A stretch of 64,000 nucleotides of DNA from Bacteroidota bacterium (GTDB lineage: Bacteria; Bacteroidota; Bacteroidia; Flavobacteriales_D; Crocinitomicaceae), in NCBI GenBank assembly GCA_016192075.1, contig JACPUU010000009.1:1-64000 (forward strand), in the 5' to 3' direction. The notes under the pieces were generated by a model that was not told where the DNA came from, did no database searches, and saw only the letters and a program-made list of their open reading frames with translations. Each line of letters opens with the position of its first letter. Positions within the stretch are counted from its first letter, which is position 1. This document shows positions 35,990 through 44,755 of this stretch, piece after piece. Made by a program: the position numbers and the translations under genes.

Positions 35990-37523
35990 AAATATGGACG
36001 ACCTGTTCAGAGAAACATTTGCTGACGAACAAGCAGATGTTCCGGCCTTTGTCAAATCAAACATTGACGAACGTCTGGGGTTTCATAAAAAGAAAACCGG
36101 ATGGAAGTGGGGAACTGCGCTTCTTGGCCTTTTACTGATTTCAGCCGGCGTGCTGTGGTTTTCAGGTGATCCTGAAAAAACGCAGCTGTCTGTTGATCAA
36201 AACACCACGCAAACAACAGGCAACCAGCCTGCTGAAACACCATCCATCTCTGCTCAAAACAGTAACCCTACAAACACGACAGATCAGATTCTGACAATTG
36301 AAACGAACACTGAACCTGTTGCCGCTTCTGGCCTGTCCTCAGGTTCAGGCATGGCAGAAACAGACGCCTCAGGCGGAGCTGTTTCCAATTCTTCCGGTAC
36401 ATTTCAACCAACCAAAAACCAGCGGCACACCAACCCGCATAGTACTTCTATGTCTGGCAAAAATGAAACGCAACCCGGCGGAACGTCAGAACAGGCCGGA
36501 CTTTCGGAACAAACTGCCACATCAGAACCAACGGGTGCTGACAGATCAGAAACTACCTGTACTTTAGCGGTTACAAGCACCTCAACCAACGCAACTGAAA
36601 GCAGCCAGAATACCTCTTCAACTTTTGATAGAAGCTACAAAACACCTGTTAACCTGGCATATCGTGCGCAGGAAAAAAATGACGGACAAACGGCATTGAC
36701 AATAACTCATGGCCCCGTTTCAACTTCGAATTGGTTTAAAACAGATTCGAAAACAAACATACCCGATGCCACGCTCATTGAACGCGGAGAATATTATAAT
36801 CCATGGATGATATCAGCTACGGCGGGGATCAACTTTGCCCAGTCAAAATATACATTTCAAACCAACACTGAAAAAATTTATTACGATAACTCCACCTTTA
36901 TGGCACCCGGCTTTGAAGGAAACATGGATGTCAAATACCGGCTCAAAAACAGCCTGACCTTTGGAACAGGTGCAGGCATTTCCCAACTCGTTGAAAATTA
37001 CAATTTCTTTAAAGAATCTGTAGACATTGATACAACCATTGTTTGGCAATACCAGAATGTTTACCAATATGACTCGCTGCTGGACACCACTATTTTTATC
37101 GGGATCGATTCCACTTCTACCGCAACGTATGACAGCACCAAAATAACGTTGTACAATGAAAACGGTACTACCAAAGCCACGTATCTGCAGATACCATTCA
37201 GTATTGGAACCCAGATTATCCGCAACAAATTCCGGTTTGATTTATTTGTCATGGGGCGTTTCAATTATCTCATTAATGGATCAGGAGGCTATTTACAGAA
37301 TGATGTTTTTATGGCATTTACCAAAACTCAAAATGAAATTTTTAAAACCTGGTACATTGATTTAATGATTGGCGGAGCCGTGCATTACCAACTCTTTGAA
37401 AAACTCTACCTGACAGGTACTTTCAGATTTCATCCGGCATTGGGGCAGCTTTACGAAGGGCTTGATTTTAACCGGAGTATCCAGTCATTTCATGCCGGTT
37501 TGGGGGTGAGTCTGAAACTATAG
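35973..37523 (+). CDS. Predicted dual-membrane-spanning anti-sigma factor
   Basis: This 516-aa protein begins with a 45-residue cytoplasmic segment (MDDLFRETFADEQADVPAFV and following), then one membrane helix (about 46-64), a periplasmic Thr/Ser/Asn/Gln-rich linker of about 200 residues (about 70-270), and a C-terminal region (about 274-516) with alternating aromatic strands like an outer-membrane beta-barrel: YYNPWMISATAGINFAQSKY, GTGAGISQLVENYNFF, and a final strand AGLGVSLKL. The layout, next to an ECF sigma factor, matches proteins described as Dma1-type in Bacteroides. Start ATG 35973, or ATG 35994 directly after the sigma stop. It ends in CTATAG, shared with the opposite gene. Confidence 0.75.
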   Translation: MSKEFKNMDDLFRETFADEQADVPAFVKSNIDERLGFHKKKTGWKWGTALLGLLLISAGVLWFSGDPEKTQLSVDQNTTQTTGNQPAETPSISAQNSNPTNTTDQILTIETNTEPVAASGLSSGSGMAETDASGGAVSNSSGTFQPTKNQRHTNPHSTSMSGKNETQPGGTSEQAGLSEQTATSEPTGADRSETTCTLAVTSTSTNATESSQNTSSTFDRSYKTPVNLAYRAQEKNDGQTALTITHGPVSTSNWFKTDSKTNIPDATLIERGEYYNPWMISATAGINFAQSKYTFQTNTEKIYYDNSTFMAPGFEGNMDVKYRLKNSLTFGTGAGISQLVENYNFFKESVDIDTTIVWQYQNVYQYDSLLDTTIFIGIDSTSTATYDSTKITLYNENGTTKATYLQIPFSIGTQIIRNKFRFDLFVMGRFNYLINGSGGYLQNDVFMAFTKTQNEIFKTWYIDLMIGGAVHYQLFEKLYLTGTFRFHPALGQLYEGLDFNRSIQSFHAGLGVSLKL

Positions 37524-37691
37524 TTTTTTCTTTTCTTTGCCTTTGGAATAACCAAAATAATAGCCAAAGATTAAGCCAACCACACCGCCAATCACAAATT
37601 CCCACAAGTGGGCAAGTACATACATGGCGCCCGCAAAAAGTAAAACGGCAATGACAATGATCCAGATTGTTTTGGAAGATTTGTTTTCCAT
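37518..37691 (-). CDS. Small two-helix membrane protein, 57 aa
   Basis: The minus strand has a complete frame from the ATG at 37691 to the TAG at 37518-37520. It encodes two hydrophobic helices (about residues 9-29 and 31-48, with GGVVGLIFGYYFGY in the second, a glycine-zipper) and basic ends (SSK at the N-terminus, KGKEKKKL at the C-terminus). The amino acid composition is right for a real membrane protein. Its stop shares the palindrome CTATAG with the stop of the anti-sigma gene. Function unknown. Confidence 0.7.
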   Translation of the reverse strand: MENKSSKTIWIIVIAVLLFAGAMYVLAHLWEFVIGGVVGLIFGYYFGYSKGKEKKKL

Positions 37692-37844
37692 AATTCAGGC
37701 GTTTTGGATTTAATTAAATTTACTTTTTCAGATAAGAGGCACAAAAAAATGCCCCATAGATCCTTACAGCAGAAGCGTTTTAGTCATTTCAGTATTCGAA
37801 ATTCCCTGTTCAATATTCGCTATTAGCTGTGCGAGCCCCCTTAC

Positions 37845-40463
37845 CTACTTAATCAATTCAGCTTTCACGTACTCAATAGCCTTAGGTAAACCATTTGGAT
37901 CTTTACCTCCTGCCGTTGCAAAGAAAGGCTGACCGCCGCCGCCGCCGCCAATTAATTTGGCTGATTCACGAACCAGGTTACCCGCATGCCAGTTTTTTGC
38001 CTTGGCAAGATCATCTGAAATGGCAATTGAAATGGTTGCTTTTCCGTCTGATTTTCCACCTACAACCAGTACTAAATTTTCTACTTCACCTTTTAGCTGG
38101 AAACAAAGATCTTTGATTAAGCCGCCGTCCAGTTCAAGAATTGCAGACGCATAATTCACCCCTCCCAAATCCTGAATTTTCTTTTTCAACTCTTCTTTGA
38201 TACCAACAAGCTGACCGCGTTGTAATTTTTCAATTTCTTTGGTCAGTGCATTTTTTTTATTCAGCAAATCTTCAACTGCTGCCGCCAGATCAGCCGGCTT
38301 ATTCAGCAGCGCTGACACTTTTTCAAATTGTTCAGCACGCTCTTTGTAATAAAGCTCAGCCTTTTCAGAAGTGATGGCTTCAATACGCCGGATTCCGGCA
38401 GCAACTGACCCTTCAGAAACCAATTTAAACAAACCAATTTCACTGGTTGATTTTACATGGCATCCGCCGCACAACTCTACTGAATCACCGAATTTAATGA
38501 CACGTACAAAATCACCGTATTTTTCACCAAACAAAGCCATGGCTCCCATTCCCTGAGCTACCGTAATTGGCACGGTGCGTTTTTCATCCAGGTGAATACC
38601 GGCTTTGATTTTTTCATTGACTTTTTGTTCAATCACAGCCAGTTCTTCATCGGTTACTTTTGCAAAATGGGAGAAGTCAAAGCGCAAATACTCGTCGTTT
38701 ACCAATGATCCTTTTTGCTCAACGTGTTTGCCTAAAACCTCACGCAGTGCATGATGCAATAAATGCGTGGCACTGTGATTAGCCTGTGTGAGTTTGCGTT
38801 TGTGTGATTTAACCTCAGCCTTAAATAAGGAAGTCAGATCTTTTGGCAGTTTTTCAGCGAGGTGAATAATCAGGTTATTCTCTTTTTTAGTATCAAAAAT
38901 CTCAATTGTTTCTGCCGCATTGGTTAATGTTCCCTGGTCACCCACCTGTCCTCCGCCTTCAGCGTAAAAAGGTGTTACGTTAAATACAAGCTGGTAGAAT
39001 TCCCTGTTTTTCTGTTTCACCTTGCGGTATTTTACCAGGTACAATTCTGTTTTCAAAAAATCATACCCAATAAATTCCTGCTGGTCATCATTCATTAAAA
39101 TCACCCAGTCATCTGATTCTACCTGGGTAGCTGCGCGTGAACGGTCTTTTTGTTTAGCCAGTTCCAGCTCAAACCCGCGTTCATCTACCAGTATGTTATT
39201 CTCACGCGCGATAAGTGATGTAAGGTCAAACGGAAATCCAAAGGTATCGTACAATTCAAAAACGGCCGCACCGGCAAGTTCATTTTTACCTTCTGTTTTG
39301 GCTTTTGTGATCAGGTCGTTGATGCGTTTAATTCCGGTTTCCAGCGTTCTGAAAAAACTGGCTTCTTCTTCAAAAATCACTTTCTGAATGAGCTCACCCT
39401 GTGATTTAAGTTCTGGAAAAGCATCACCCATAGCCTGCCCCAGTTTCACTGAAAGATTACATAAAAAAGGTTCTTTCAGGTCCAGTGCCTGATAGCCGTA
39501 ACGCACTGCGCGGCGAAGAATCCGGCGAATAACGTATCCAGCCCCGCTGTTTGACGGCATTTGGCCATCAGCAATTGAAAATGAAATAGCGCGGATGTGA
39601 TCCACAATCACACGCATGGCAATATCCGTCGATTCGTTTTGTCCGTATTTTTTGCCGGTCAATTCTACCAAATGCTGAATCAGAAACTGGAACATGTCCG
39701 TATCATAATTCGATTTTTTACCCTGCAGCACCATAGCTAAACGCTCCAGCCCCATTCCGGTATCAACATGCGTAGCAGGCAGCTTTTCAAGTTCACCATT
39801 TGCTTTGCGGTTAAACTGCATAAATACCAGGTTCCAGATTTCAATTACCTGCGGGTGGTCATTGTTAACCAGTGTTTTTCCGTCAACTTTTTTACGGTCG
39901 GCCTCATCACGCATGTCTACGTGAATTTCAGAACACGGACCACACGGACCGGTGTCTCCCATTTCCCAGAAATTATCTTTTTTAGACGCTTTAAGAATCC
40001 GGTCAGCAGGCATATACTGCCTCCAGTATTCTTCAGATTCTGTATCTGCCGGAACGCCGTCCTGCTCATCGCCTCTGAAAACCGTTACATAAATACGATC
40101 GGTATCAATTTTATAAATTTTGGTTAGCAATTCCCAGGCCCAATCAATGGATTCTTTTTTGAAATAATCACCAAACGACCAGTTGCCAAGCATTTCAAAC
40201 ATGGTGTGGTGGTATGTGTCTACCCCCACTTCTTCCAGGTCATTGTGTTTACCTGAAACGCGCAAACACTTTTGCGTATTGGCAATGCGTTTATCCTTTG
40301 CTTCACTGTACCCGAGGAAAAAATCTTTAAACTGATTCATTCCGGCATTGGTAAACATCAGGGTAGGGTCATTTTTTACCACCATGGGAGCAGATGGAAC
40401 GATTTTATGCTTTTTGCTTTCAAAAAAATCGAGGTAAGCCTTACGTATGTCGTTGATTTTCAT
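37845..40463 (-). CDS. alaS: Alanyl-tRNA synthetase AlaS
   Basis: This 872-aa enzyme charges tRNA-Ala. The class II aminoacylation domain opens with RKAYLDFFESKKHKIVPSAPMV and PTLMFTNAGMNQFKDFFLG. The editing domain has the zinc-site HSATHLLHHALREVLGKH (near residue 567) and the CGGCHVKSTSEIGLF motif, and the C-Ala region has GGGGGGQPFFATAGG near the end. Length and motifs are normal. The promoter box is at 40498-40505, just upstream on the minus strand. Confidence 0.97.
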   Translation of the reverse strand: MKINDIRKAYLDFFESKKHKIVPSAPMVVKNDPTLMFTNAGMNQFKDFFLGYSEAKDKRIANTQKCLRVSGKHNDLEEVGVDTYHHTMFEMLGNWSFGDYFKKESIDWAWELLTKIYKIDTDRIYVTVFRGDEQDGVPADTESEEYWRQYMPADRILKASKKDNFWEMGDTGPCGPCSEIHVDMRDEADRKKVDGKTLVNNDHPQVIEIWNLVFMQFNRKANGELEKLPATHVDTGMGLERLAMVLQGKKSNYDTDMFQFLIQHLVELTGKKYGQNESTDIAMRVIVDHIRAISFSIADGQMPSNSGAGYVIRRILRRAVRYGYQALDLKEPFLCNLSVKLGQAMGDAFPELKSQGELIQKVIFEEEASFFRTLETGIKRINDLITKAKTEGKNELAGAAVFELYDTFGFPFDLTSLIARENNILVDERGFELELAKQKDRSRAATQVESDDWVILMNDDQQEFIGYDFLKTELYLVKYRKVKQKNREFYQLVFNVTPFYAEGGGQVGDQGTLTNAAETIEIFDTKKENNLIIHLAEKLPKDLTSLFKAEVKSHKRKLTQANHSATHLLHHALREVLGKHVEQKGSLVNDEYLRFDFSHFAKVTDEELAVIEQKVNEKIKAGIHLDEKRTVPITVAQGMGAMALFGEKYGDFVRVIKFGDSVELCGGCHVKSTSEIGLFKLVSEGSVAAGIRRIEAITSEKAELYYKERAEQFEKVSALLNKPADLAAAVEDLLNKKNALTKEIEKLQRGQLVGIKEELKKKIQDLGGVNYASAILELDGGLIKDLCFQLKGEVENLVLVVGGKSDGKATISIAISDDLAKAKNWHAGNLVRESAKLIGGGGGGQPFFATAGGKDPNGLPKAIEYVKAELIK

Positions 40464-40497
40464 TTGGTCCTTTGTTAACGATTGTTAATTGGAATGG

Positions 40498-40505
40498 CAA
40501 ATTTA
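40498..40505 (-). promoter_or_regulatory. -7 box TAAATTTG of alaS
   Basis: On the minus strand 40505-40498 reads TAAATTTG, 34 bases before the alaS ATG. It is 11 bases from the opposing box at 40517-40524. Confidence 0.55.
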
Positions 40506-40516
40506 GGCTTATTCGG

Positions 40517-40524
40517 TAAATTTG
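40517..40524 (+). promoter_or_regulatory. -7 box TAAATTTG of the M23 peptidase gene
   Basis: TAAATTTG fits the consensus and gives a leader of about 65 bases to the ATG at 40596. The two divergent promoters lie back to back. Confidence 0.5.
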
Positions 40525-40595
40525 CACCCGCCTTCTGACTTTTCTTAGCAATTAAACTTTCTAAGGGATACCGGAACAACTACACGACCAAGCCT

Positions 40596-41567
40596 ATGAA
40601 AAAACAAAAATTCAGATACAACCCGGAGACGTTATCGTATGTGCCGGTTGAGATAACCTGGAAAGAACGTATTCTGAAAACCTTACTGGTAATAGCACCA
40701 GCTATCTTTTTTGGGTTTGTATTCCAGTTTTTGTTTGCGGCCATATTTCCATCAGCGGCTGAGCAAAAATTGGACCGAGAAAATGCATTTTTGAATGAAC
40801 AGCTGGATCATATAAATGAAGAAATGGCTTTGATGTCTTCTGTTTTGGATGACATTGAAAAACGCGACAATGAAATTTTCAGGGTGGTGTTTAACGCTGA
40901 TCGCTTTCCGGACGAAATGCGCCAGTTGGGTACCGGTGGTACAGATGAATATGATCATTTGAAAGGGTATGATATTTCAGAAAAAGTAATTGCCAACTCA
41001 CGTAAACTAAAAGAACTCCAGAAACGGATTTATGCACAGTCTATTTCATTTGATGAAGTGATTAAACTGGCGAAAGAAAAAGAAAAAATGCTGGCCTGTA
41101 TACCTGCAATTCAGCCCATTGCCAATGAAGATTTAACCCGCATGTCATCTGGCTATGGCTGGCGGATTGACCCTATTTATAAAACGCAAAAAATGCACTG
41201 GGGCATTGATTTTACGGCAGAAACCGGAACAAATGTGTATTCCACCGGAAACGGTGTTGTTAAACTGATTGAAGAAAAACTATGGGGTTACGGTACCTCG
41301 GTAATTATTGATCATGGCTTTGGGTATACCACACGGTATGCGCACCTGAGCGGTTACACCGTAAAAGTGGGCGACAAAATTACCCGCGGGCAGCTGATTG
41401 GTTATGTTGGGTCAACCGGTAAATCAACCTCACCGCATTTGCATTATGAAGTAGAAAAAAACGGTGTTAAAATTAACCCGATTCATTTTTTCCATTCAGA
41501 CGTCAACAGTGAAGACTATGAACGTTTGCTTGAAATGTCAACCAATGCCAACCAGACATTTGACTAA
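40596..41567 (+). CDS. M23-family peptidase, membrane-anchored
   Basis: This 323-aa protein has a cytoplasmic N-terminus, one membrane helix (about 25-50), a coiled-coil segment (about 60-160), and a C-terminal M23 (LytM) domain. The zinc ligands are in MHWGIDF (H and D), YAHLSGY and HLHYEV. Such enzymes cleave or bind peptidoglycan cross-links in the periplasm, controlling cell division or growth. All metal-ligand residues are present, so it is probably active. It is divergent from alaS and ends at a strong terminator. Confidence 0.9.
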   Translation: MKKQKFRYNPETLSYVPVEITWKERILKTLLVIAPAIFFGFVFQFLFAAIFPSAAEQKLDRENAFLNEQLDHINEEMALMSSVLDDIEKRDNEIFRVVFNADRFPDEMRQLGTGGTDEYDHLKGYDISEKVIANSRKLKELQKRIYAQSISFDEVIKLAKEKEKMLACIPAIQPIANEDLTRMSSGYGWRIDPIYKTQKMHWGIDFTAETGTNVYSTGNGVVKLIEEKLWGYGTSVIIDHGFGYTTRYAHLSGYTVKVGDKITRGQLIGYVGSTGKSTSPHLHYEVEKNGVKINPIHFFHSDVNSEDYERLLEMSTNANQTFD

Positions 41568-41589
41568 TCGACCGTATTAAAGGAATTTG

Positions 41590-41620
41590 AAAAAGACTGC
41601 GATACCCGCAGTCTTTTTTT
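41590..41620 (+). terminator. Terminator of the M23 gene
   Basis: AAAAGACTGC at 41591-41600 pairs with GCAGTCTTTT at 41608-41617 around a 7-base loop, and a T tract follows to 41620. Confidence 0.9.
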
Positions 41621-41640
41621 GTTCCGTTTTACAGCGCATA

Positions 41641-41667
41641 AAAAAAGCCTCCCGGTAAAGGAGGCTT
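41641..41667 (-). terminator. Terminator of the 41692 lipoprotein gene
   Basis: AAGCCTCC at 41645-41652 pairs with GGAGGCTT at 41660-41667 around a 7-base loop. On the minus strand the hairpin is followed by T's, as expected for the gene that ends at 41692. Confidence 0.9.
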
Positions 41668-41691
41668 CTTCATTTTCAAGGGTTAATGCGG

Positions 41692-42624
41692 CTATTTCAA
41701 TTCTTCAGTTGTAATTTCGCCATAAGAAACGGGATACTCTGTATCACCAGCTTTTACAAAAACAACGCCTAATTTTTTATCTACTTTCACAACAGTAGCT
41801 TCACTGTATGAAACAGATGTAATAGCCCATACTTTGTCACCCGCTTTTACAACCGGAACTCGTGGAACCACTTTACAGTCTGCTTTTGAATACACTTTCA
41901 TTTTGCCTGCAAAACCGCAAGTCAGAACTTTGTCACCAGAAACTTTAATGATGGTAGCCGCTTCATATCCCCACTCTGATTTTACAGCAATGGTGTTCCC
42001 TTCCTGCCAGTCATCGGTAATTTTAACAAAGCTATCGGGTGCTAACTGATATTCTGTTGCGCCAATCGATTTTCCGCTTTCATCATCTGTAGCCGGATTA
42101 TCATAGGCCAGATCAAGGTAACGTACTTTTGGTGAAGCAGGGTCAGTAGCATCTGTTACAATGGCACGTTGCAAGCCTGAACCGGTTTGCCACCAGGTCA
42201 GTACAATGTCACCAACTGCAGCCGTTTGACCTTTTGGAATATTGATCAACAGTGAATTTGGCATTTTTTGAACACCGTCAAAGGTAAACTCAACGTCAGA
42301 TTCCACATCTCCGGCAGCAGACATCTTTGCATCATAGAAAATAAGGGTTTGATCAGCCGGAACTTCTTCTTCAAAAATACTTTGGTACATTCCCCATGAC
42401 GGACAAAGAACAGCATTTCCGGGTTCAGACGTAATGGCTACCGTTGGAAAATCCCACGGAGTCATGCCCGGTGCCAGTGCAGCTGCCGTATCAACCGTAG
42501 CTGCGGTATCTTTTTTAGTTGTGTCAGTACCTGTAGTTTCACCTCCACCGCAGGACGTATTCAGGGATGCAACAAGCATTCCGCCCAACGCAATGGGCGA
42601 AATAATCAATAATTTCTTTTTCAT
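41692..42624 (-). CDS. Lipoprotein with repeated SH3/Tudor-like segments
   Basis: The start is the ATG at 42624, because a -7 box at 42646-42653 lies inside the longer frame and the product then begins with a lipoprotein signal peptide (MKKKLLIISPIALGGMLVASLNTSC). The 310-aa product has a Thr/Asp-rich tether, then a beta-rich region with several short repeats of the form GDKVLTCGFAGKMKV and GDKVWAITSVSYSEATVVKV near the C-terminus, resembling SH3 or Tudor folds. Function unknown. Confidence 0.8.
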   Translation of the reverse strand: MKKKLLIISPIALGGMLVASLNTSCGGGETTGTDTTKKDTAATVDTAAALAPGMTPWDFPTVAITSEPGNAVLCPSWGMYQSIFEEEVPADQTLIFYDAKMSAAGDVESDVEFTFDGVQKMPNSLLINIPKGQTAAVGDIVLTWWQTGSGLQRAIVTDATDPASPKVRYLDLAYDNPATDDESGKSIGATEYQLAPDSFVKITDDWQEGNTIAVKSEWGYEAATIIKVSGDKVLTCGFAGKMKVYSKADCKVVPRVPVVKAGDKVWAITSVSYSEATVVKVDKKLGVVFVKAGDTEYPVSYGEITTEELK

Positions 42625-42645
42625 AGATTGGTTTAATTTATGAAT

Positions 42646-42653
42646 CAAATGTA
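42646..42653 (-). promoter_or_regulatory. -7 box TACATTTG of the 41692 lipoprotein gene
   Basis: On the minus strand 42653-42646 reads TACATTTG, an exact fit to TANNTTTG, 21 bases before the ATG at 42624. Confidence 0.6.
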
Positions 42654-42696
42654 ATCGGGATTCGTTAAGAAATAATGTCAGTTGAAAACTAAATAC

Positions 42697-42720
42697 ACAT
42701 GTTGAAAACATGTATCTTTA
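42697..42720 (+). promoter_or_regulatory. Inverted repeat abutting the -7 box of the endonuclease gene
   Basis: ACATGTT at 42697-42703 and AACATGT at 42707-42713 form a perfect inverted repeat with a 3-base centre. Its last base is the first base of TATCTTTA (42713-42720), a one-mismatch -7 box, 17 bases before the ATG at 42738. A protein on the repeat would block RNA polymerase, so this is a candidate operator. Confidence 0.45.
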
Positions 42721-42737
42721 CGTGACATAAATCATAC

Positions 42738-43781
42738 ATGAAAAATTTTCTCTGGTTATTCTTCCTGATTCCTGCCAGGCTTTTGGTAGCACAGGTACCG
42801 GCCTATTATAGCTCCATTGATTTCTCACAAACCGGTCTGCCCCTGAAAAATCAGCTGGCAACGCTTATTACCAACACGCACACCACCCCCATTTCGTACG
42901 CTGATGTATGGACTGTTTTGCAGGTATCGGATCTTGACCCAACCAACAGCGCCAAGGTTTTACTGGCGTATGGGTACAATGATTCAGACGGAAATATTTT
43001 TAATGACCGCACCCGTGATAAAACAAATTACGGCGGTTCCAGCGGGCAGTGGAACCGCGAGCACACCTTTGCCAAGTCACTGGGCGTACCGGACCTGGGT
43101 ACTTCTGGCCCTGGCAGCGACGCACACAACCTGCGGGCAAGTGATGTGGACCAGAATGCCAGCCGCGGTAATTTGTTATTTGCTGATGGCAGCGGAAATG
43201 CCGGTACAACCGGTGCATACTGGTATCCGGGTGATGAATGGAAAGGTGACTGCGCGCGGATTATCATGTACATGTACCTGCGGTATGGGTTACAATGCAG
43301 GCCTTATTACTGCGCATCAGGAACAGCTAATTCCATTGACGCAAATATGGTAAATGTGTTACTGGACTGGAATGCAGAAGATGTTGTTTCGCAACTGGAA
43401 AAAAACCGGAACGATGAAATTCAAAGCTGGCAGGGAAACCGCAACCCGTTTATTGACAACCCTTATATAGCTACCAAAATATGGGGTGGAACACCGGCTG
43501 AAGATACCTGGGGCGGACTTGGTTTTGAACAGGTCTCCGTTTCAGAGTTTGTCATTTACCCGGTGCCGGCTTCAGACCATACCATCTATGTCAATCACAC
43601 CGGATCTGCGGCAATTGAGACAATCCGGATTTTTGACCTGAACGGACGCCTGATTTCAACCTATACCCTGAACCAGGTACTTGCTGCTCCTTTTGAAATT
43701 AACCACGTTCCCGGCGGAACCTGGCTGTTAACTATTCAAACCGAACAAGGTTCAACCACCCAAAAAATAGTTGTGGAGTGA
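42738..43781 (+). CDS. Secreted endonuclease I family protein with T9SS sorting domain
   Basis: This is a 347-aa protein with a signal peptide (about 1-18), an endonuclease I domain (about 20-250), and a T9SS sorting domain (about 270-347; EFVIYPVPASDHTIYVNHTG). Nuclease motifs are QWNREHTFAKSLG and SDAHNLRASDVDQNASRGNLLF, with the catalytic His and metal-binding Asn. The protein should be exported across both membranes and degrade DNA outside the cell, for nutrient or phosphate use. It ends 4 bases into the next gene. Confidence 0.88.
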   Translation: MKNFLWLFFLIPARLLVAQVPAYYSSIDFSQTGLPLKNQLATLITNTHTTPISYADVWTVLQVSDLDPTNSAKVLLAYGYNDSDGNIFNDRTRDKTNYGGSSGQWNREHTFAKSLGVPDLGTSGPGSDAHNLRASDVDQNASRGNLLFADGSGNAGTTGAYWYPGDEWKGDCARIIMYMYLRYGLQCRPYYCASGTANSIDANMVNVLLDWNAEDVVSQLEKNRNDEIQSWQGNRNPFIDNPYIATKIWGGTPAEDTWGGLGFEQVSVSEFVIYPVPASDHTIYVNHTGSAAIETIRIFDLNGRLISTYTLNQVLAAPFEINHVPGGTWLLTIQTEQGSTTQKIVVE

Positions 43782-44014
43782 GCCGGAAAATAAAAATAAT
43801 CTGGGATTTTTACGGTGATAAAGCTGAAAAAACAGCCATTCACCACGAAATTCATTTGCGCGAGTTTATGGACAAACACAAGCTGGAATTATTGGATTCG
43901 GGAGTTTCATCTGCCGCTGATTTTCATTTTATGGCCTACCTGACCATTCCGGAAAAAGATGTCAAAATCATACGTGATGCGCTAAAACCTCAGCGCGCTT
44001 TTGTGGTGGAATAG
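43778..44014 (+). CDS. Small cytoplasmic protein, unknown
   Basis: This 78-aa protein starts at GTG 43778, overlapping the endonuclease stop (GTGA). It has an alternating pattern, KIIWDFYGDKAEKTAIHHEIHLREFM then ADFHFMAYLTIPEKDVKIIRDALKPQRAFV, which suggests a small alpha-beta domain. No family is recognised. It is convergent with the MBL gene, with 22 bases between. Confidence 0.6.
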   Translation: MSRKIKIIWDFYGDKAEKTAIHHEIHLREFMDKHKLELLDSGVSSAADFHFMAYLTIPEKDVKIIRDALKPQRAFVVE

Positions 44015-44036
44015 ATCAAAAGCCAATTACCAGAGT

Positions 44037-44687
44037 TTACATCTCCATGTAGCGGATCGGGTTGGTCTTTTTCTCCTGCCCGATCGTTGTTTCAGCACCA
44101 TGACCGCAGTAAACAATGGTATCATCAGGCAAGCCAAACATTTTTTCCAGGATTGTTTTTTTCAGTACATCAAAACTGCCACCCGGCAAATCTACCCTTC
44201 CAAAACTTCCCTGAAACAGAATATCGCCGTTAATTACAAACTTGTCAGCCGCGCTGAAAAAAGCAACATGACCCGGCGCATGACCCGGCCCAAAAATGAT
44301 TTGCAGCGATGAGTGACCAAATTCCAACAACTCATTTTCTTCCAGAAAAAAAGCAGGTTCAGGTGACAACTGATAGCCGTCAAAACCATATACATGCGCA
44401 TAATTGGGAATAGCCTGTAAGGTAGCCAGATCATTGCGGTGAATACCCAAAGGCAGGTTGTAGGTTTCAGCCACATAATAATTACCCAGCACATGGTCAA
44501 TGTGACAATGGGTATTGACCAGCTTTACGGGTTTAAGTCCGTTTTTATCAAGGTAGGCCGACAGGTATGCCTGCTCTGAACGCTCATAACAACCGGGATC
44601 AATGATAACCGCCTCCTGCGTTTCATCACTGAGAATATAGGTATTTTCCTGGAACGGATTAAACGTCAGTTTATGAACTTTAATCAT
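44037..44687 (-). CDS. MBL-fold hydrolase, glyoxalase II-like
   Basis: Started at 44687 this is a 216-aa cytoplasmic enzyme (MIKVHKLTFNPFQENTYILSD). The upstream ATG at 44723 is rejected because a -7 box lies between. Zinc ligands are in NTHCHIDHVLG (HxHxDH), GPGHAPGHVAFF and YCGHGAETTIGQE. The short length and the sequence VIIDPGCYERSEQ match the glyoxalase II-like group of MBL proteins, which hydrolyse thioesters. The exact substrate is not known. Confidence 0.88.
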   Translation of the reverse strand: MIKVHKLTFNPFQENTYILSDETQEAVIIDPGCYERSEQAYLSAYLDKNGLKPVKLVNTHCHIDHVLGNYYVAETYNLPLGIHRNDLATLQAIPNYAHVYGFDGYQLSPEPAFFLEENELLEFGHSSLQIIFGPGHAPGHVAFFSAADKFVINGDILFQGSFGRVDLPGGSFDVLKKTILEKMFGLPDDTIVYCGHGAETTIGQEKKTNPIRYMEM

Positions 44688-44707
44688 TGGTTTTTGCGTT
44701 ATATCCT

Positions 44708-44715
44708 CAAAGGTA
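44708..44715 (-). promoter_or_regulatory. -7 box TACCTTTG of the MBL gene
   Basis: On the minus strand 44715-44708 reads TACCTTTG, 20 bases before the ATG at 44687. It rules out the start at 44723. Confidence 0.6.
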
Positions 44716-44736
44716 GCAAACATGCCCTGATATTTG

Positions 44737-44744
44737 TATCTTTA
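44737..44744 (+). promoter_or_regulatory. -7 box TATCTTTA of the 44756 gene
   Basis: TATCTTTA matches TANNTTTG but for the last base and ends 11 bases before the ATG at 44756, so the leader would be very short. Confidence 0.45.
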
Positions 44745-44755
44745 CACTTATTGAC

